Assembly (NCBI GenBank): GCA_036387335.1
Contig: DASVTZ010000134.1
Coordinates: 1-34,973, forward strand
Direction: 5' to 3'
DNA from: Longimicrobium sp.
Lineage (GTDB): Bacteria > Gemmatimonadota > Gemmatimonadetes > Longimicrobiales > Longimicrobiaceae
Length of the DNA stretch: 34,973 nucleotides
In this document: positions 8,861 to 16,917 of the stretch, one piece after another
How positions within the stretch are numbered: position 1 is the stretch's first letter
Layout: each line of letters opens with the position of its first letter
Position numbers and translations under genes: made by a program
Notes under the pieces: model-generated
The model's input: the letters and a program-made list of their open reading frames with translations, nothing else
Told to the model about the DNA's origin: nothing
Databases searched by the model: none

Positions 8861-9006
8861 GCAGTCCTCGGAATGGAGTTGCGGCAGCGGCGCGATTTCG
8901 GCCGAAGCGCCTGGTTGCACCGGAAACGGCGATGGGTGCACGCCGCCACCCGGCGGGTGCACAGAAACCGAAAATTAGCGCCGCGCTTGGACTTGTGTCA
9001 ACCGGG

Positions 9007-9155
9007 AGTGCGTGAGTGCGGAAGTGCGTTAGTCCTGAGTCCTAAGTGCCAAGTGCTGACCCCCGGCCATTCCCCCCCAGCACTCAGCACTCAGGACTTA
9101 GCACTACTTTTCCAACGCACTCACGCACTCACGCACTCACGCACTCACGCACTTC
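9007..9155. repeat. Nested palindrome with tandem CGCACTCA units
   Basis: Outer arms are AGTGCGTGAGTGCGG... (9007-9030) and the five-copy CGCACTCA-type array (9114-9155). Inner arms are AGTCCTGAGTCCTAAGTGCC... (9031-9059) and its complement (9078-9105). The outer right arm supplies the last codons and stop of the antiporter gene. Confidence 0.85.
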
Positions 9156-10409
9156 CTCCCCCACCGCCACCGCCGCATCCCGCCGGATCATCCGCGCCGG
9201 ATAGATCCACTCCAGCAGCGGCGAGGTCATGAAGGTGGTGACCAGCGCCATCAGCACCATCATCGCGAAGAGCGCGGGGGAGATCACGCCGATGTCCAGG
9301 CCGATGTTGAGGATAACCAGCTCCATCAGGCCGCGCGTGTTCATCAGCACGCCGACCGCGCCGGCCTCGCGCCAGGTCATCCCCGTGAAGCGCGCGGCGA
9401 GTGTGGAGCCGCCCCACTTTCCCGCAACCGCCACCAGGATGATCAGCGCGGCGTACCCCCACATCTCCGCGCCCTCCAGCAGCCCGAACGCGGTGCGCAG
9501 GCCCGTGAAGGCGAAGAAGAGCGGGAGGAGGAGGACCACCGTCACGTCCTCCAGCTTCTCCGTGAGGGCGTGGACGAAGCGCTCCCCCTTGGGCATCACC
9601 GCGCCGGCCAGGAAGGCGCCGAACAGCGCGTGGATCCCCAGGTACTCCGTCACCCACGCGGAGGCGAGGCCCAGCAGGAGCACGCCGCCGAGGAGGTCCT
9701 GCGTCAGCCTGCCCTGCCGGTGGAAGGCGCCCTCCAGCCGCGCCAGCACCGGCCGTACAAGTCCGAGCATCACCGCGACGAACGCCGCCGACCCGGCCAG
9801 CGTCACCCAGAGCGAGTGCGCGCCCGTGCCGCTCCGCACCACCGCCACCACGCCGGCCAGGATGCACCACGCCGTCACGTCGTCCACCGCCGCGCAAGCG
9901 ATGGCCACCGCCCCCACGCGCGTCTTCGTAAGCCCGCGCTCGGTGAGGATGCGCGCCAGCACGGGGAACGCGGTCACGCTCATGGCCGCGCCCATGAAGA
10001 GCGCGAAGCCGGTGAACGTGACGCTGTCGTCCGAGAGGCGCGGGTAGAGGAGGAGCGAGAGGAGCGCGCCGAGGAAAAAGGGGGCGACGATGCTGGCGTG
10101 GCTCGTCACCACCGCCGTGTGGCTCTTGCCGCGCAGCAGCTTCGGGTCGAGCTCCAGCCCCACGAGGAACATGAAGATGAGCAGCCCGATCTGGCTGATC
10201 GAGTTCAGGAAGCCGAGCGACGCCGCCGGAAAGAGGCGCGCGGAGATGTCGGGCGCCGCCCACCCGAGCAGCGACGGCCCCAGGAGGATCCCCGCCACCA
10301 TCTCGCCCACCACCTGCGGCTGGTGGATGCGGCGGAAGAGGAGCCCCACCAGCCGCGCCGCCACCAGCACGACGCCGATCTGGACGAGGAGAAGGAGAAG
10401 GTTCGGCAT
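9129..10409 (-). CDS. CPA2-family cation/proton antiporter
   Basis: This is an inner-membrane Na+ or K+/H+ exchanger of the KefB/NapA class, without the TrkA domains of KefB. The 426-residue product has about 12-13 membrane helices. It shows the start QPQVVGEMVAGILLGPSLLG, the ISQIGLLIFMFLVGLELD segment, the ion-site aspartate pair in AVDDVTAW, and the late ALFGAFLAGAVMPKG and NTRGLMELVILNIGLD motifs. The start codon shares its A with the stop of the preceding gene (TGATG), so translation is probably coupled. The last residues (about EVRECVSA) are encoded by the tandem CGCACTCA array, so the C-terminus may vary with array length. Confidence 0.93.
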   Translation of the reverse strand: MPNLLLLLVQIGVVLVAARLVGLLFRRIHQPQVVGEMVAGILLGPSLLGWAAPDISARLFPAASLGFLNSISQIGLLIFMFLVGLELDPKLLRGKSHTAVVTSHASIVAPFFLGALLSLLLYPRLSDDSVTFTGFALFMGAAMSVTAFPVLARILTERGLTKTRVGAVAIACAAVDDVTAWCILAGVVAVVRSGTGAHSLWVTLAGSAAFVAVMLGLVRPVLARLEGAFHRQGRLTQDLLGGVLLLGLASAWVTEYLGIHALFGAFLAGAVMPKGERFVHALTEKLEDVTVVLLLPLFFAFTGLRTAFGLLEGAEMWGYAALIILVAVAGKWGGSTLAARFTGMTWREAGAVGVLMNTRGLMELVILNIGLDIGVISPALFAMMVLMALVTTFMTSPLLEWIYPARMIRRDAAVAVGEEVRECVSA

Positions 10410-10852
10410 CAGTGTCCCCCGCCCTTTCTCCCTGGCTTTGGCGCGCGCGCGGCTTCGAACGGGATCGGCAGGCAGTGCTCGCCCCCGACCATCGCGGCGC
10501 CCTTCATCCGCCCCGGCGCCGTCGTGAGGTCGACGATGGCGCGCAGGGCCGTGCCCCCCATCGGATCACAGTACTCCGCATGGGTGAGGGCAAGACCGCC
10601 GTTCCTCAGCTCGAGCGTGTCGCCGCGAAACCTGCCCCGCAGCTGGATTCCGCCGCTCACCGGCAGCACGAGCGAGAGGTGCTCCCCCGACTGCTGCACC
10701 ACAAAGGTGGAGCCCGCGAGCGGCCCCGCCCCGATCCGCCACTCGCCGCCGATGGCGCGCGGCGCACGCAGGTCGCGCCCGGCGTGCAGCACGCCGAGCA
10801 CCCCCGCGATCGGAATGAACACCATCATCACGTACGTAAGAAGAGACTTCAT
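10409..10852 (-). CDS. Small membrane-anchored protein, family not recognised
   Basis: The product has 147 residues from ATG 10852. It begins with one hydrophobic segment (MKSLLTYVMMVFIPIAGVLG) that could be an uncleaved anchor or signal peptide. The mature part looks beta-rich, with repeated short strands (GEWRIGAGPLAGSTFVVQQS; LRGRFRGDTLELRNGGLALT) and two cysteines (about residues 96 and 128). The C-terminus is basic. The stop overlaps the antiporter start by one base, so both are read from one message; a role in folding or sensing for the antiporter is only a guess from that coupling. Confidence 0.7.
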   Translation of the reverse strand: MKSLLTYVMMVFIPIAGVLGVLHAGRDLRAPRAIGGEWRIGAGPLAGSTFVVQQSGEHLSLVLPVSGGIQLRGRFRGDTLELRNGGLALTHAEYCDPMGGTALRAIVDLTTAPGRMKGAAMVGGEHCLPIPFEAARAPKPGRKGGGH

Positions 10853-11047
10853 CGGAACAGGCGGAATGGTGGGCGCGATTGGCGGCGGGAAAGTGCCCCG
10901 GCCGCGCGCGTGTGTCAACGAGGGGTCCGTAACGAACGCGGGCGCCCAATCGCCGGGGGATGAATCCTCCGGCTGGAACGACGGGAAGCCCGCTGAAGCG
11001 GGCTCGCGCGCGGCGATCTGTGGGGCGCGGCCCTCCCCCCCATTTTG

Positions 11048-11117
11048 TCATCCTGAGCGACGCGCTGCACCGCCCTTGCCCCGGCTCCTCACTCTGGCGC
11101 GGAGCGAAGGATCTACT
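11048..11117. repeat. Dispersed repeat of the GTCATCCTGAGCGA / GCGAAGGATCTACT type
   Basis: GTCATCCTGAGCGACGCGC opens the element and GGAGCGAAGGATCTACT closes it. This pair of sequences is a recurrent intergenic element in high-GC soil bacteria as I recall; only one copy is in this window. It sits in the 390-base gap between divergent genes, which otherwise shows nothing I can name. Confidence 0.6.
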
Positions 11118-11245
11118 ACGCGCGACGAGAGGACGGCGCGCGGGCCTCTAGCCTCGCCGGCCTTGCAGAACCGCCCTCCGGTGCGGTACCCTGCCGATTG
11201 CGGAATGCGATTGCGCAGGAGGAGCCCACCGGTGGAGATGCGTAC

Positions 11246-12031
11246 TTGATCGACTTCCACAGCCACCTCGTTCCCGGCGTGGACGACGGCGCGGCCGACG
11301 TGGAGCAGGCGCGCGCGGCGATCGCCGAGATGCGGGGCCAGGGGGTGCACACCGCCATCACCACGCCGCACCTGAGCGGCGCGCTGACGGCGCACCCCGA
11401 GGAGCTCCGCGCGCGCCTGGACCAGGTGGAGGCGGGGTGGAAGGAGATGCGCGGCATCGCCGCCGCGGAGGAGCCGGCGCTGCGGCTGGAGCTCGGCGCC
11501 GAGGTGATGCTGAACACCGATACCCCCGACCTCTCCGACCCGCGCACCCGGCTGGCGGGGACCCCGTTCGCGCTAGTCGAGTTTCCGCGCATGCTGGTGC
11601 CGGTAACCGCCGAGCAGACCCTTTCGTACCTGCTGGAACGCGGATGGACGCCGGTCGTGGCGCATCCCGAGCGCTACCCGAACCTCCACGAGGAGCTGCG
11701 CGATGCCGCGGAGTGGCGGCGGATGGGCGCGCGGCTGCAGGTGAACGCGGGTTCGCTGCTGGGCCGCTTCGGAAGGGAGCCGCAGGCGCGCGCATGGCGG
11801 CTCCTGCGGCTCGGCTGGGTGGACTACCTGGCGAGCGACTACCACGCGCGCGGCCGGCTGGCGCTGGCGGGCGCGCGCGACCTGCTCCGCTCGCGCGGCG
11901 GCGAGGAGCAGGCCGGGCTCCTCCTGGAAACCAACGCCGCGCGCCTCCTGCAAGGCGAGCCGCCGCTGGAAGTGCCGCCGCTGGAGGTGACGCCGCCGCT
12001 CTGGAAGCGCATCCTGCGGCTGGGCGAATAG
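11246..12031 (+). CDS. CpsB/YwqE-type PHP-fold tyrosine-protein phosphatase
   Basis: Members of this family are Mn-dependent phosphatases that remove phosphate from tyrosine kinases controlling capsule and exopolysaccharide export. I choose TTG 11246 because the protein then begins with the family start (M)IDFHSHLVPGVDDG, with GGTGGAG 8 bases upstream; a TTG at 11198 is also open. The 261-residue product has metal ligands H5 and H7, H42 in TTPHL, E86 in LELGAEV, HPERYP (140-145) and the closing SDYH (197-200). No matching tyrosine kinase or Wzz gene is in the window; polysaccharide genes lie 13 kb away. Confidence 0.9.
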   Translation: MIDFHSHLVPGVDDGAADVEQARAAIAEMRGQGVHTAITTPHLSGALTAHPEELRARLDQVEAGWKEMRGIAAAEEPALRLELGAEVMLNTDTPDLSDPRTRLAGTPFALVEFPRMLVPVTAEQTLSYLLERGWTPVVAHPERYPNLHEELRDAAEWRRMGARLQVNAGSLLGRFGREPQARAWRLLRLGWVDYLASDYHARGRLALAGARDLLRSRGGEEQAGLLLETNAARLLQGEPPLEVPPLEVTPPLWKRILRLGE

Positions 12032-12099
12032 ATCCGCGGGGGCGGGTTGCGGCGTATCGCGGGAAGGCGAGCCCCTCACGACACCCTGTCCGAATCGTC

Positions 12100-12411
12100 A
12101 TGCAGCCATCGACCCGCACTCCCATTCCGGGGTACTCCCTCCATCCGCCCGGCGAGGCGGATGCGCGCGCGGCGCTCCAGCGCGTCTTCGGCGCCGAGCG
12201 CGGCGGCGAGCGCTGGTCCGAGGCGTGCCGCGCGGCCGGCCTGCAGGTGGGCCGCGTGGAGGACGGCTCGCCGTTCGAGCGCGCCATCCAGGCGCTCTCC
12301 GCACAGGGCGGCCCCACCGCTGTCGTCGCGCGCTCGATGGAGATCCGCCTGCGCACCTATGCCCGCCTCGCCGCCAACGGCGCGGCAACCGCCGCCGGAG
12401 CCCCGCGATGA
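12100..12411 (+). CDS. Small soluble protein coupled to GAF gene, not recognised
   Basis: The product has 103 residues from ATG 12100. After a Pro-rich start (TPIPGYSLHPPGEADA) it is mostly helical and Arg/Ala-rich, with EACRAAGLQVGRVEDG and SPFERAIQALSAQGGPTAVV in the middle. No signal peptide or membrane helix is seen. Its stop overlaps the start of the GAF gene in ATGA, so the two are translated together. That coupling is the only hint to function; the protein may act with the GAF protein. Confidence 0.65.
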   Translation: MQPSTRTPIPGYSLHPPGEADARAALQRVFGAERGGERWSEACRAAGLQVGRVEDGSPFERAIQALSAQGGPTAVVARSMEIRLRTYARLAANGAATAAGAPR

Positions 12412-12911
12412 ACGCACACGATCCGCTGTACGACGCCGCGCGGCTCCAGGAGATCGCGGATCTGGACCTCCTCTCGCCAGACATCGACCCGATCCTGGCC
12501 GAGGTGGCCGCGAAGGCGGCGGCCCAGCTGGGACTCCCCGTCTCGCTGATCAGCGTGGTGCTGGACGAGGCGCTGCACGTGGCCGGCTCGCACGGCATCG
12601 ACGGGCTCTGGCTGGCCGAGACGCGCGGGCACCCGGTGGAGTGGTCGTTCTGCGCCACCTCGGTGCGCACCCGCGACGCCTTCGTGGTGGAGAGCGCGAC
12701 CACGCACCCCTATCACGCCACCAACCCGCTCGTCACGCAGGACGGGGTGCGCTGCTACGCGGGCGTCCCGCTGATCTCGTCGCGCGGGCACGTGCTGGGC
12801 AACCTGTGCGTCGTGGGCCTGGAGGAGCGCACCTTTTCGCCCGCCGACGTGGAGGTCCTCCGCGACCTCGCCCGCGAAGCCGTCGCGCGCATCGAAGGCC
12901 GCCGGGCGTAG
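12408..12911 (+). CDS. Stand-alone GAF-domain protein
   Basis: The product has 167 residues from ATG 12408. It is one GAF domain of the type found in bacterial sensor proteins: a helical start (YDAARLQEIADLDLLSPDID), LPVSLISVVLDEALHVAGSHG, a WSFCATSVRTRDAFVVESAT stretch, VRCYAGVPLIS and VLGNLCVVGLEERTFSPADV. There is no output domain, so it must act through another protein or as a simple binding protein. Cys in WSFC and RCY are at positions commonly seen in this family, but the bilin-binding Cys pattern cannot be established here. It overlaps the previous small gene by 4 bases. A strong terminator follows. Confidence 0.85.
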   Translation: MNAHDPLYDAARLQEIADLDLLSPDIDPILAEVAAKAAAQLGLPVSLISVVLDEALHVAGSHGIDGLWLAETRGHPVEWSFCATSVRTRDAFVVESATTHPYHATNPLVTQDGVRCYAGVPLISSRGHVLGNLCVVGLEERTFSPADVEVLRDLAREAVARIEGRRA

Positions 12912-12933
12912 CGGATCTGGCCATCTTGTTGAC

Positions 12934-12977
12934 GAAAGCGGTACGGGGAGCAAATCTCTCCGTACCGCTTTCTTCTG
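12934..12977 (+). terminator. Rho-independent terminator after the GAF gene
   Basis: A 17-bp stem with one G-T pair joins GAAAGCGGTACGGGGAG (12934-12950) to CTCTCCGTACCGCTTTC (12956-12972) across the loop CAAAT, followed by TTCT. It lies 22 bases after the GAF stop. Confidence 0.8.
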
Positions 12978-12990
12978 GAGCCCCGCCGCG

Positions 12991-13440
12991 ATGAGCACCC
13001 CCGCATCTTCCCGCCCTCTGTGGACGTGCCCCGACTGCGGGCGCGCATTCGCCAACGCGGGGCAGCGGCACGCGTGCGGGCGGCACTCGCTCGAGGCGCA
13101 CTTCGCCGGGCGGGAGCCGCGCATCCGTGAGCTGTACGACGCATTCCTGGCGCGGATCAGGGAGATCGGGCCCGTGACCGTGCTGCCGCAGAAGACGCGC
13201 ATCGCCTTCCAGACGCGGATGTCGTTCGCGCAGCTCACTCCCGCGCGCGCCTGGATCGACGGGCACCTGGTGCTGGCGCGGCGTGTGGAGCACCCCGCCT
13301 TCCGCCGCATCGACACCATCTCGCCGCGCAACCACGTCCACCACTTCCGCCTCACCGATGAGGCTGACATCTCCCCCGACCTGCTCGCCTTCCTGCGCGA
13401 AGCGTACGACGTGGGCGAGCAGAAGCACCTCGACCGCTGA
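12991..13440 (+). CDS. DUF5655 protein with zinc-finger-like start
   Basis: The product has 149 residues from ATG 12991. It begins with a zinc-finger-like pattern, WTCPDCGRAFANAGQRHAC (two Cys, then H and C). A helical part follows (IRELYDAFLARIREIGPVTV), then a beta-rich part with KTRIAFQTRMSFAQLTPARA and HPAFRRIDTISPRNHVHHFRL. This matches the DUF5655 family as I know it, often fused to or following such a finger. The domain has a DUF1801-like look and no proven activity. The gene sits alone between a terminator and a palindromic repeat. Confidence 0.8.
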   Translation: MSTPASSRPLWTCPDCGRAFANAGQRHACGRHSLEAHFAGREPRIRELYDAFLARIREIGPVTVLPQKTRIAFQTRMSFAQLTPARAWIDGHLVLARRVEHPAFRRIDTISPRNHVHHFRLTDEADISPDLLAFLREAYDVGEQKHLDR

Positions 13441-13481
13441 TGGAGACGTCCACCCGCCTAGCGTCTCGAGGGACCCAAATG

Positions 13482-13552
13482 TCACGCAAAGGCGCGAAGA
13501 CGCGAAGGAAAGGATGAGATCACTTTCTTTGCGCCTTCGCGTCTTTGCGTGA
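13482..13552. repeat. Palindromic dispersed repeat (GCGAAGACGCGAAGG family)
   Basis: The left arm at 13482-13512 (TCACGCAAAGGCGCGAAGAC...) pairs with the right arm at 13523-13552 (ending CGTCTTTGCGTGA). It lies between two convergent genes; a related version forms the outer arms at 34591-34757. Confidence 0.85.
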
Positions 13553-13580
13553 GACCCTTATCCGTGACTCCGCCCGCGTA

Positions 13581-14153
13581 TCAGAAAAGCATTCCGACGG
13601 AGAGCCGCAGCGTGGGGATCACCAGCTGCGCTTCGCCGCTGGCCGAGGTCACGGGAAAGAGGCGCTTGCCGCCGCCGCCGTAGCCGTAGTAGAAGCGCCG
13701 GTCCACGCCCATCGTGTGGCTCCTCGCCACCTCGAAGCCCACGCCCAGCGCGGTAAAGGTGTCGCCGCCGTCCGGGGCCACGTGGTCGCCGCGCACCCAG
13801 GTGGGCCCGAACGTCACGCCGAACGACACGCCGTTGAGCCCATCGGCGGAGGGGTAGTAGCGCAGCTTGCCTTCCAGCGTGGCGTAGTGGAGCTCGCCGG
13901 TTTCGTACACATCGCCCGGTGCCAGGCCGTCGTAGGTGTAGCCGTCCGCGGAGAAGTAGCTCGATCCGAGCCCCAGCGATACCGTCGGCGCCACCACGCG
14001 CTCGTAGTCGCCCGCGTAGAAGCCGAAAAGGAAGTGGAACGGGAGTATGGAGATCGACTGCGTCCGCTCCGGAGGGAGCGAGTCGTCGATCTGGGCACGG
14101 GCCGGGGCGGCGCAGAGGAGCGCGGCAACGGCGGCGGCAAGGGCACGCTTCAT
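13581..14153 (-). CDS. Outer-membrane beta-barrel protein
   Basis: The product has 190 residues from ATG 14153, which gives a clear signal peptide (MKRALAAAVAALLCAAPARA, cleaved before QIDDS). The mature part is a series of alternating strands with many aromatic and glycine residues (SYFSADGYTYDGL; FYYGYGGGGKRLFP). It ends in LRLSVGMLF, with the C-terminal phenylalanine that marks BAM-assembled barrels. The length suggests an 8-stranded barrel. No specific ligand or family is evident; it stands alone on the minus strand. Confidence 0.8.
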   Translation of the reverse strand: MKRALAAAVAALLCAAPARAQIDDSLPPERTQSISILPFHFLFGFYAGDYERVVAPTVSLGLGSSYFSADGYTYDGLAPGDVYETGELHYATLEGKLRYYPSADGLNGVSFGVTFGPTWVRGDHVAPDGGDTFTALGVGFEVARSHTMGVDRRFYYGYGGGGKRLFPVTSASGEAQLVIPTLRLSVGMLF

Positions 14154-14284
14154 CTTTGGGGCTCGCGTCGCTTGGGAGATCGTGGATGCGCCATGCGCAC
14201 CGAACGCTCCCAAGTTGCCACCCGCGGGGCGATGCCGCTGTACGTCGCGCTACGTAGCGGCGGCGCGCGCAGTACGTAGCCGCC

Positions 14285-15106
14285 TCACCTCCCGCGCAGA
14301 ATCACCGCGTCCTGGTGGTTGTTGATGGCGCGCTCGCGGTACTCCAGCACCTCGAAGTACTTCGACCACTCCCGCAGGATGTAGTCGCGGGTGTGGAAGC
14401 TGTTCTGGTAGAAGTCGGGGAGCCCGTCCGGCTTCAGCATCCCCGTCGCGCCCTCCACGAACAAGACCCCTGCGGCATCGATCTCGGCTTGCCGCGGGAT
14501 AGCTGCGCGCGCGAGCCGCTCGCCGTGCACACTGATGATGAGGATCGCACCCGGCCGCGCGATCCGCCGCAGCTCCTGGAGCCAGGCGAGCTGCAGTTGC
14601 TCGTCGAGGTGCGTGAAGACGGAGATCGAGTAGATCAGGTCGAAGGCCGCGTCGGGGAAGTGCGTCGGCGGATGGTGGCCGTTCACGCTCCAGCGCACTT
14701 CGGGGACGTTCCGCTCGCACCACGCGATGGACTCGGGATCGATGTCGGTGCCGTGCAGCCGGCACGATGCGGGGGCGTCGCGCAGGAAGCGGAGCACCCG
14801 CGCCGGGCCGCATCCGAAGTCGAGGACGTTCTCGAACGAATGGACGCCGCGCCCCAGCGTGCCCAGCAGGTCATCGAGATCGCGCGCCACGTTCCTCCCG
14901 ACGATGAGGAACGTCTGCACGTCCGTGCTCCCGCCCACGCGCTGGCGCAGCCGGGCGGGCGGCAGCGGCGCGAGCTCCGGGTCGCGCAGGTCCCGAACGT
15001 CGCGCACCATCGCCGCCAGCAGCCGCGACTTGAACACCACGAACCTGCCGACATCCCACACCAGCCGCCTGGCGCGGTGCATGGGCGTCACGTCCGCTCT
15101 GGCCAT
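14285..15106 (-). CDS. Class I SAM-dependent methyltransferase
   Basis: The product has 273 residues if it starts at ATG 15106 (MARADVTP), which overlaps the upstream receiver gene by 19 bases; ATG 15082, 5 bases after that stop, is the alternative. The Rossmann core has motif I NVLDFGCGPARVLRFL, the acidic GTDIDPESI and the post-II LIYSISVFTHLDEQLQ. An insert of about 40 residues before the last strand (VEGATGMLKPDGLPDFYQNS) is typical of methyltransferases that modify sugars or lipids. The substrate is unknown. Coupling with the degenerate receiver 15088-15453 is its most striking feature. Confidence 0.85.
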   Translation of the reverse strand: MARADVTPMHRARRLVWDVGRFVVFKSRLLAAMVRDVRDLRDPELAPLPPARLRQRVGGSTDVQTFLIVGRNVARDLDDLLGTLGRGVHSFENVLDFGCGPARVLRFLRDAPASCRLHGTDIDPESIAWCERNVPEVRWSVNGHHPPTHFPDAAFDLIYSISVFTHLDEQLQLAWLQELRRIARPGAILIISVHGERLARAAIPRQAEIDAAGVLFVEGATGMLKPDGLPDFYQNSFHTRDYILREWSKYFEVLEYRERAINNHQDAVILRGR

Positions 15107-15453
15107 TCGTCTTCGATCAAGGGGCGAAAAGAAGTCGGAAGAGCGCCTTCCTGGAGGTCGTCCCAGCCGAGGACGGCCCCGACGGCCGCGGGCAGCGCGT
15201 CCAGGTCGTGCGCGCCGGTGACGAGAAGAAAGGGCGCCTCGCACCCCAGCCTGTGCGCGGCGCGTACGACGTCCATCCCGGTTCCATCGGGGAGAAGGAG
15301 CGACAGCACCAGCAGGTCGTACGCCTCCGCCGCCAGGTGTCCCGATGCGGTGAACACGGTCGCCGCGTCCGTCATTTCCAGCCCGAGCCCGCCCACGATC
15401 GCCGCCAACGCCTGACGCATCCCGGAATCACCATCGACGATCAATGCTCGCAT
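15088..15453 (-). CDS. Degenerate receiver-domain protein (pseudo-receiver)
   Basis: The product has 121 residues from ATG 15453, with GGGAAGAG just upstream. It is a single CheY-like receiver without an output domain: LIVDGDSGMRQALAAIVGGL at the start, YDLLVLSLLLPDGTGMDVV in the middle and PFLLVTGAHD at strand 4. The phosphoacceptor aspartate is replaced by S51 in the VLSLLLP segment, the acidic pair is D7-G8-D9 rather than DD, and the strand-5 lysine is missing. T79 is kept. It therefore cannot be phosphorylated in the usual way and more likely acts as a fixed protein-binding module. The gene overlaps the methyltransferase start. Confidence 0.85.
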   Translation of the reverse strand: MRALIVDGDSGMRQALAAIVGGLGLEMTDAATVFTASGHLAAEAYDLLVLSLLLPDGTGMDVVRAAHRLGCEAPFLLVTGAHDLDALPAAVGAVLGWDDLQEGALPTSFRPLIEDEWPERT

Positions 15454-15569
15454 CTCTTCCCTGGCAGCGGCGGCGGCTTCCTGACGTGAGCGTGGCGCCC
15501 CCGCGAGCGGAATGCCACCGCCGGTTCCTCACACGACGTAAATAGCAGGGGAACGGAATGCGAGGTGTC

Positions 15570-15710
15570 TCAGCCGCCGGACCAGAGCTGGTCGTACACG
15601 GCCCGGATCTGGCCGGCGGCCTCGTCCAGCTCCTCGCGCGGCGGATGGATCGTCCAGTCGGCCACGATCTTGAAGGGATGTGGAAGACCTCTTGAGCGGC
15701 GGCCGCGCCG
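15570..15710 (-). pseudogene. Possible 3' remnant of a truncated gene
   Basis: Between stops at 15711-15713 and 15570-15572 the minus strand is open for 46 codons with protein-like composition: PHPFKIVADWTIHPPREE, then an amphipathic helix LDEAAGQIRAVYDQLWSGG before the stop. There is no ATG and the reading frame is closed upstream, so it looks like the end of a gene whose 5' part is gone. A GTG could give a 31-residue peptide. I cannot name the parent family. Confidence 0.4.
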
Positions 15711-15767
15711 TCACGAACGCAGTCTCACGCATCCCATGCCGATCGGCAACCCTCCCGTCCGGAGCCC

Positions 15768-16265
15768 ATGAGCGAGCCCACACACCCGCGCGCCCGCGAG
15801 CTGGTGCGCATCCTCGGCCTGCAGCCGCACCCCGAGGGCGGCGCCTTTCGCGAGGTCTTCCGCTCTCCCCTGGCCGTGCGTCCCGCCGACGGGCGCCCGG
15901 AGCGGAGCGCGCTCACCGCCATCTACTTCCTCCTGGCGGACGGCGGGGCCAGCCGCTGGCACCGCGTAAGCTCCGACGAGTCGTGGTGCTGGCTGGAGGG
16001 CGACCCGCTGGAGCTGTGGTGCATGCCGGATGCGGGAGGCCCCGCCCGCCGCCAGACGCTGGGCCCCGTGGCCGAGGGCGTTCACGCGCTGGGCATCGTG
16101 CCCGCCGGCGAATGGCAGGCCGCGCGCACCCGCGGGGCGTACACCCTGGTGGCGTGCATGGTCGGCCCCGGCTTCGACTTCGCCGACTTCCAGATGCTCG
16201 CCGACCTCCCCGCGGATGCCGAGCGGGCGCGCGCAGCCGGCGGCGAGGTGGCGGCGCTGGTGTGA
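15768..16265 (+). CDS. DUF985 cupin-fold protein
   Basis: The product has 165 residues from ATG 15768 and is a single DUF985 (cupin_5) domain. It shows the family pattern in order: LGLQPHPEGGAFREVFRSP, SALTAIYFLLADGGASRWHR, VSSDESWCWLEGDPLEL and VPAGEWQAARTRGAYTLVA. Related proteins include plant and bacterial members of uncertain role; the fold suggests a small-molecule or sugar binder, and the His and Glu of SRWHR and DES may form a metal site. It is complete and of normal length. A 12-bp hairpin follows the stop. Confidence 0.9.
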   Translation: MSEPTHPRARELVRILGLQPHPEGGAFREVFRSPLAVRPADGRPERSALTAIYFLLADGGASRWHRVSSDESWCWLEGDPLELWCMPDAGGPARRQTLGPVAEGVHALGIVPAGEWQAARTRGAYTLVACMVGPGFDFADFQMLADLPADAERARAAGGEVAALV

Positions 16266-16273
16266 CGATGGCG

Positions 16274-16306
16274 CGTCCACTGAACCCGCCATGCGTTCAG
16301 TGGACG
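16274..16306 (+). terminator. Hairpin terminator after DUF985 gene
   Basis: A perfect 12-bp stem pairs CGTCCACTGAAC (16274-16285) with GTTCAGTGGACG (16295-16306), 8 bases after the stop. Only TTCG and a weak T-rich stretch follow. Confidence 0.55.
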
Positions 16307-16452
16307 TTCGATGTTCCATGGGCGGCGCACCGGCGATTCGGCTCAAGTGGTTGCGGACGTAGGAGATACTGGCGTCGGGCAAGCCGGGGCGCTCTTTGCC
16401 TGTACGAAGATCCGGTTTCCTCATCCGCCACCTCCTACTCCGGCAGGCTTCC

Positions 16453-16791
16453 ATGCGTCGCTTTCAGATCTTCGCCACCGTCGCGCTCGTGCACGCCATC
16501 GCCACGGCCGCCGCCGTGACCCTCACCATCTCCGATGTCGGGCGCAACTTTCCGCACAGCCCCTCGCTCGTGGGCCGCGCGCTGGGCGGTCTGGCGTACC
16601 TGCTGGGTTTTCCGGTGGTGAGTGGGGCGCTCTACACGGGGAGCTTTCCGTTCTTTGGGCCCGCCTGGCAGTCGTACGCGCTGCTGGCGGCGAACAGCGC
16701 GCTCTGGGGCGTGGCGGCGGCGCTCCTGTGGCGGGGCTCGCCCGACCGATCGACACACACGGGCCGTCGCATGGCCCAGCTCAGGGGTTGA
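16453..16791 (+). CDS. Small three-helix membrane protein, not recognised
   Basis: The product has 112 residues from ATG 16453 (MRRFQIF). Three hydrophobic stretches are visible: FATVALVHAIATAAAVTLTI (about 7-27), LGGLAYLLGFPVVSGALYTG and SYALLAANSALWGVAAALLW. The C-terminus is short and basic (SPDRSTHTGRRMAQLRG). An upstream in-frame ATG at 16396 is possible but would add a non-hydrophobic leader. I do not recognise the family and see no residues suggesting an enzyme or transporter. Confidence 0.6.
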   Translation: MRRFQIFATVALVHAIATAAAVTLTISDVGRNFPHSPSLVGRALGGLAYLLGFPVVSGALYTGSFPFFGPAWQSYALLAANSALWGVAAALLWRGSPDRSTHTGRRMAQLRG

Positions 16792-16917
16792 TCGGAGGGT
16801 ATCTTCATCGAAATCCCGCAACACCTCCGGGCCCGCGCACGATCGAAACTCACGTGCAGGTGCGGCGTACGGGACCGTGCCCCCTGGCCAACTCTCCCCG
16901 ACTTCGAGCCGCGTCAT

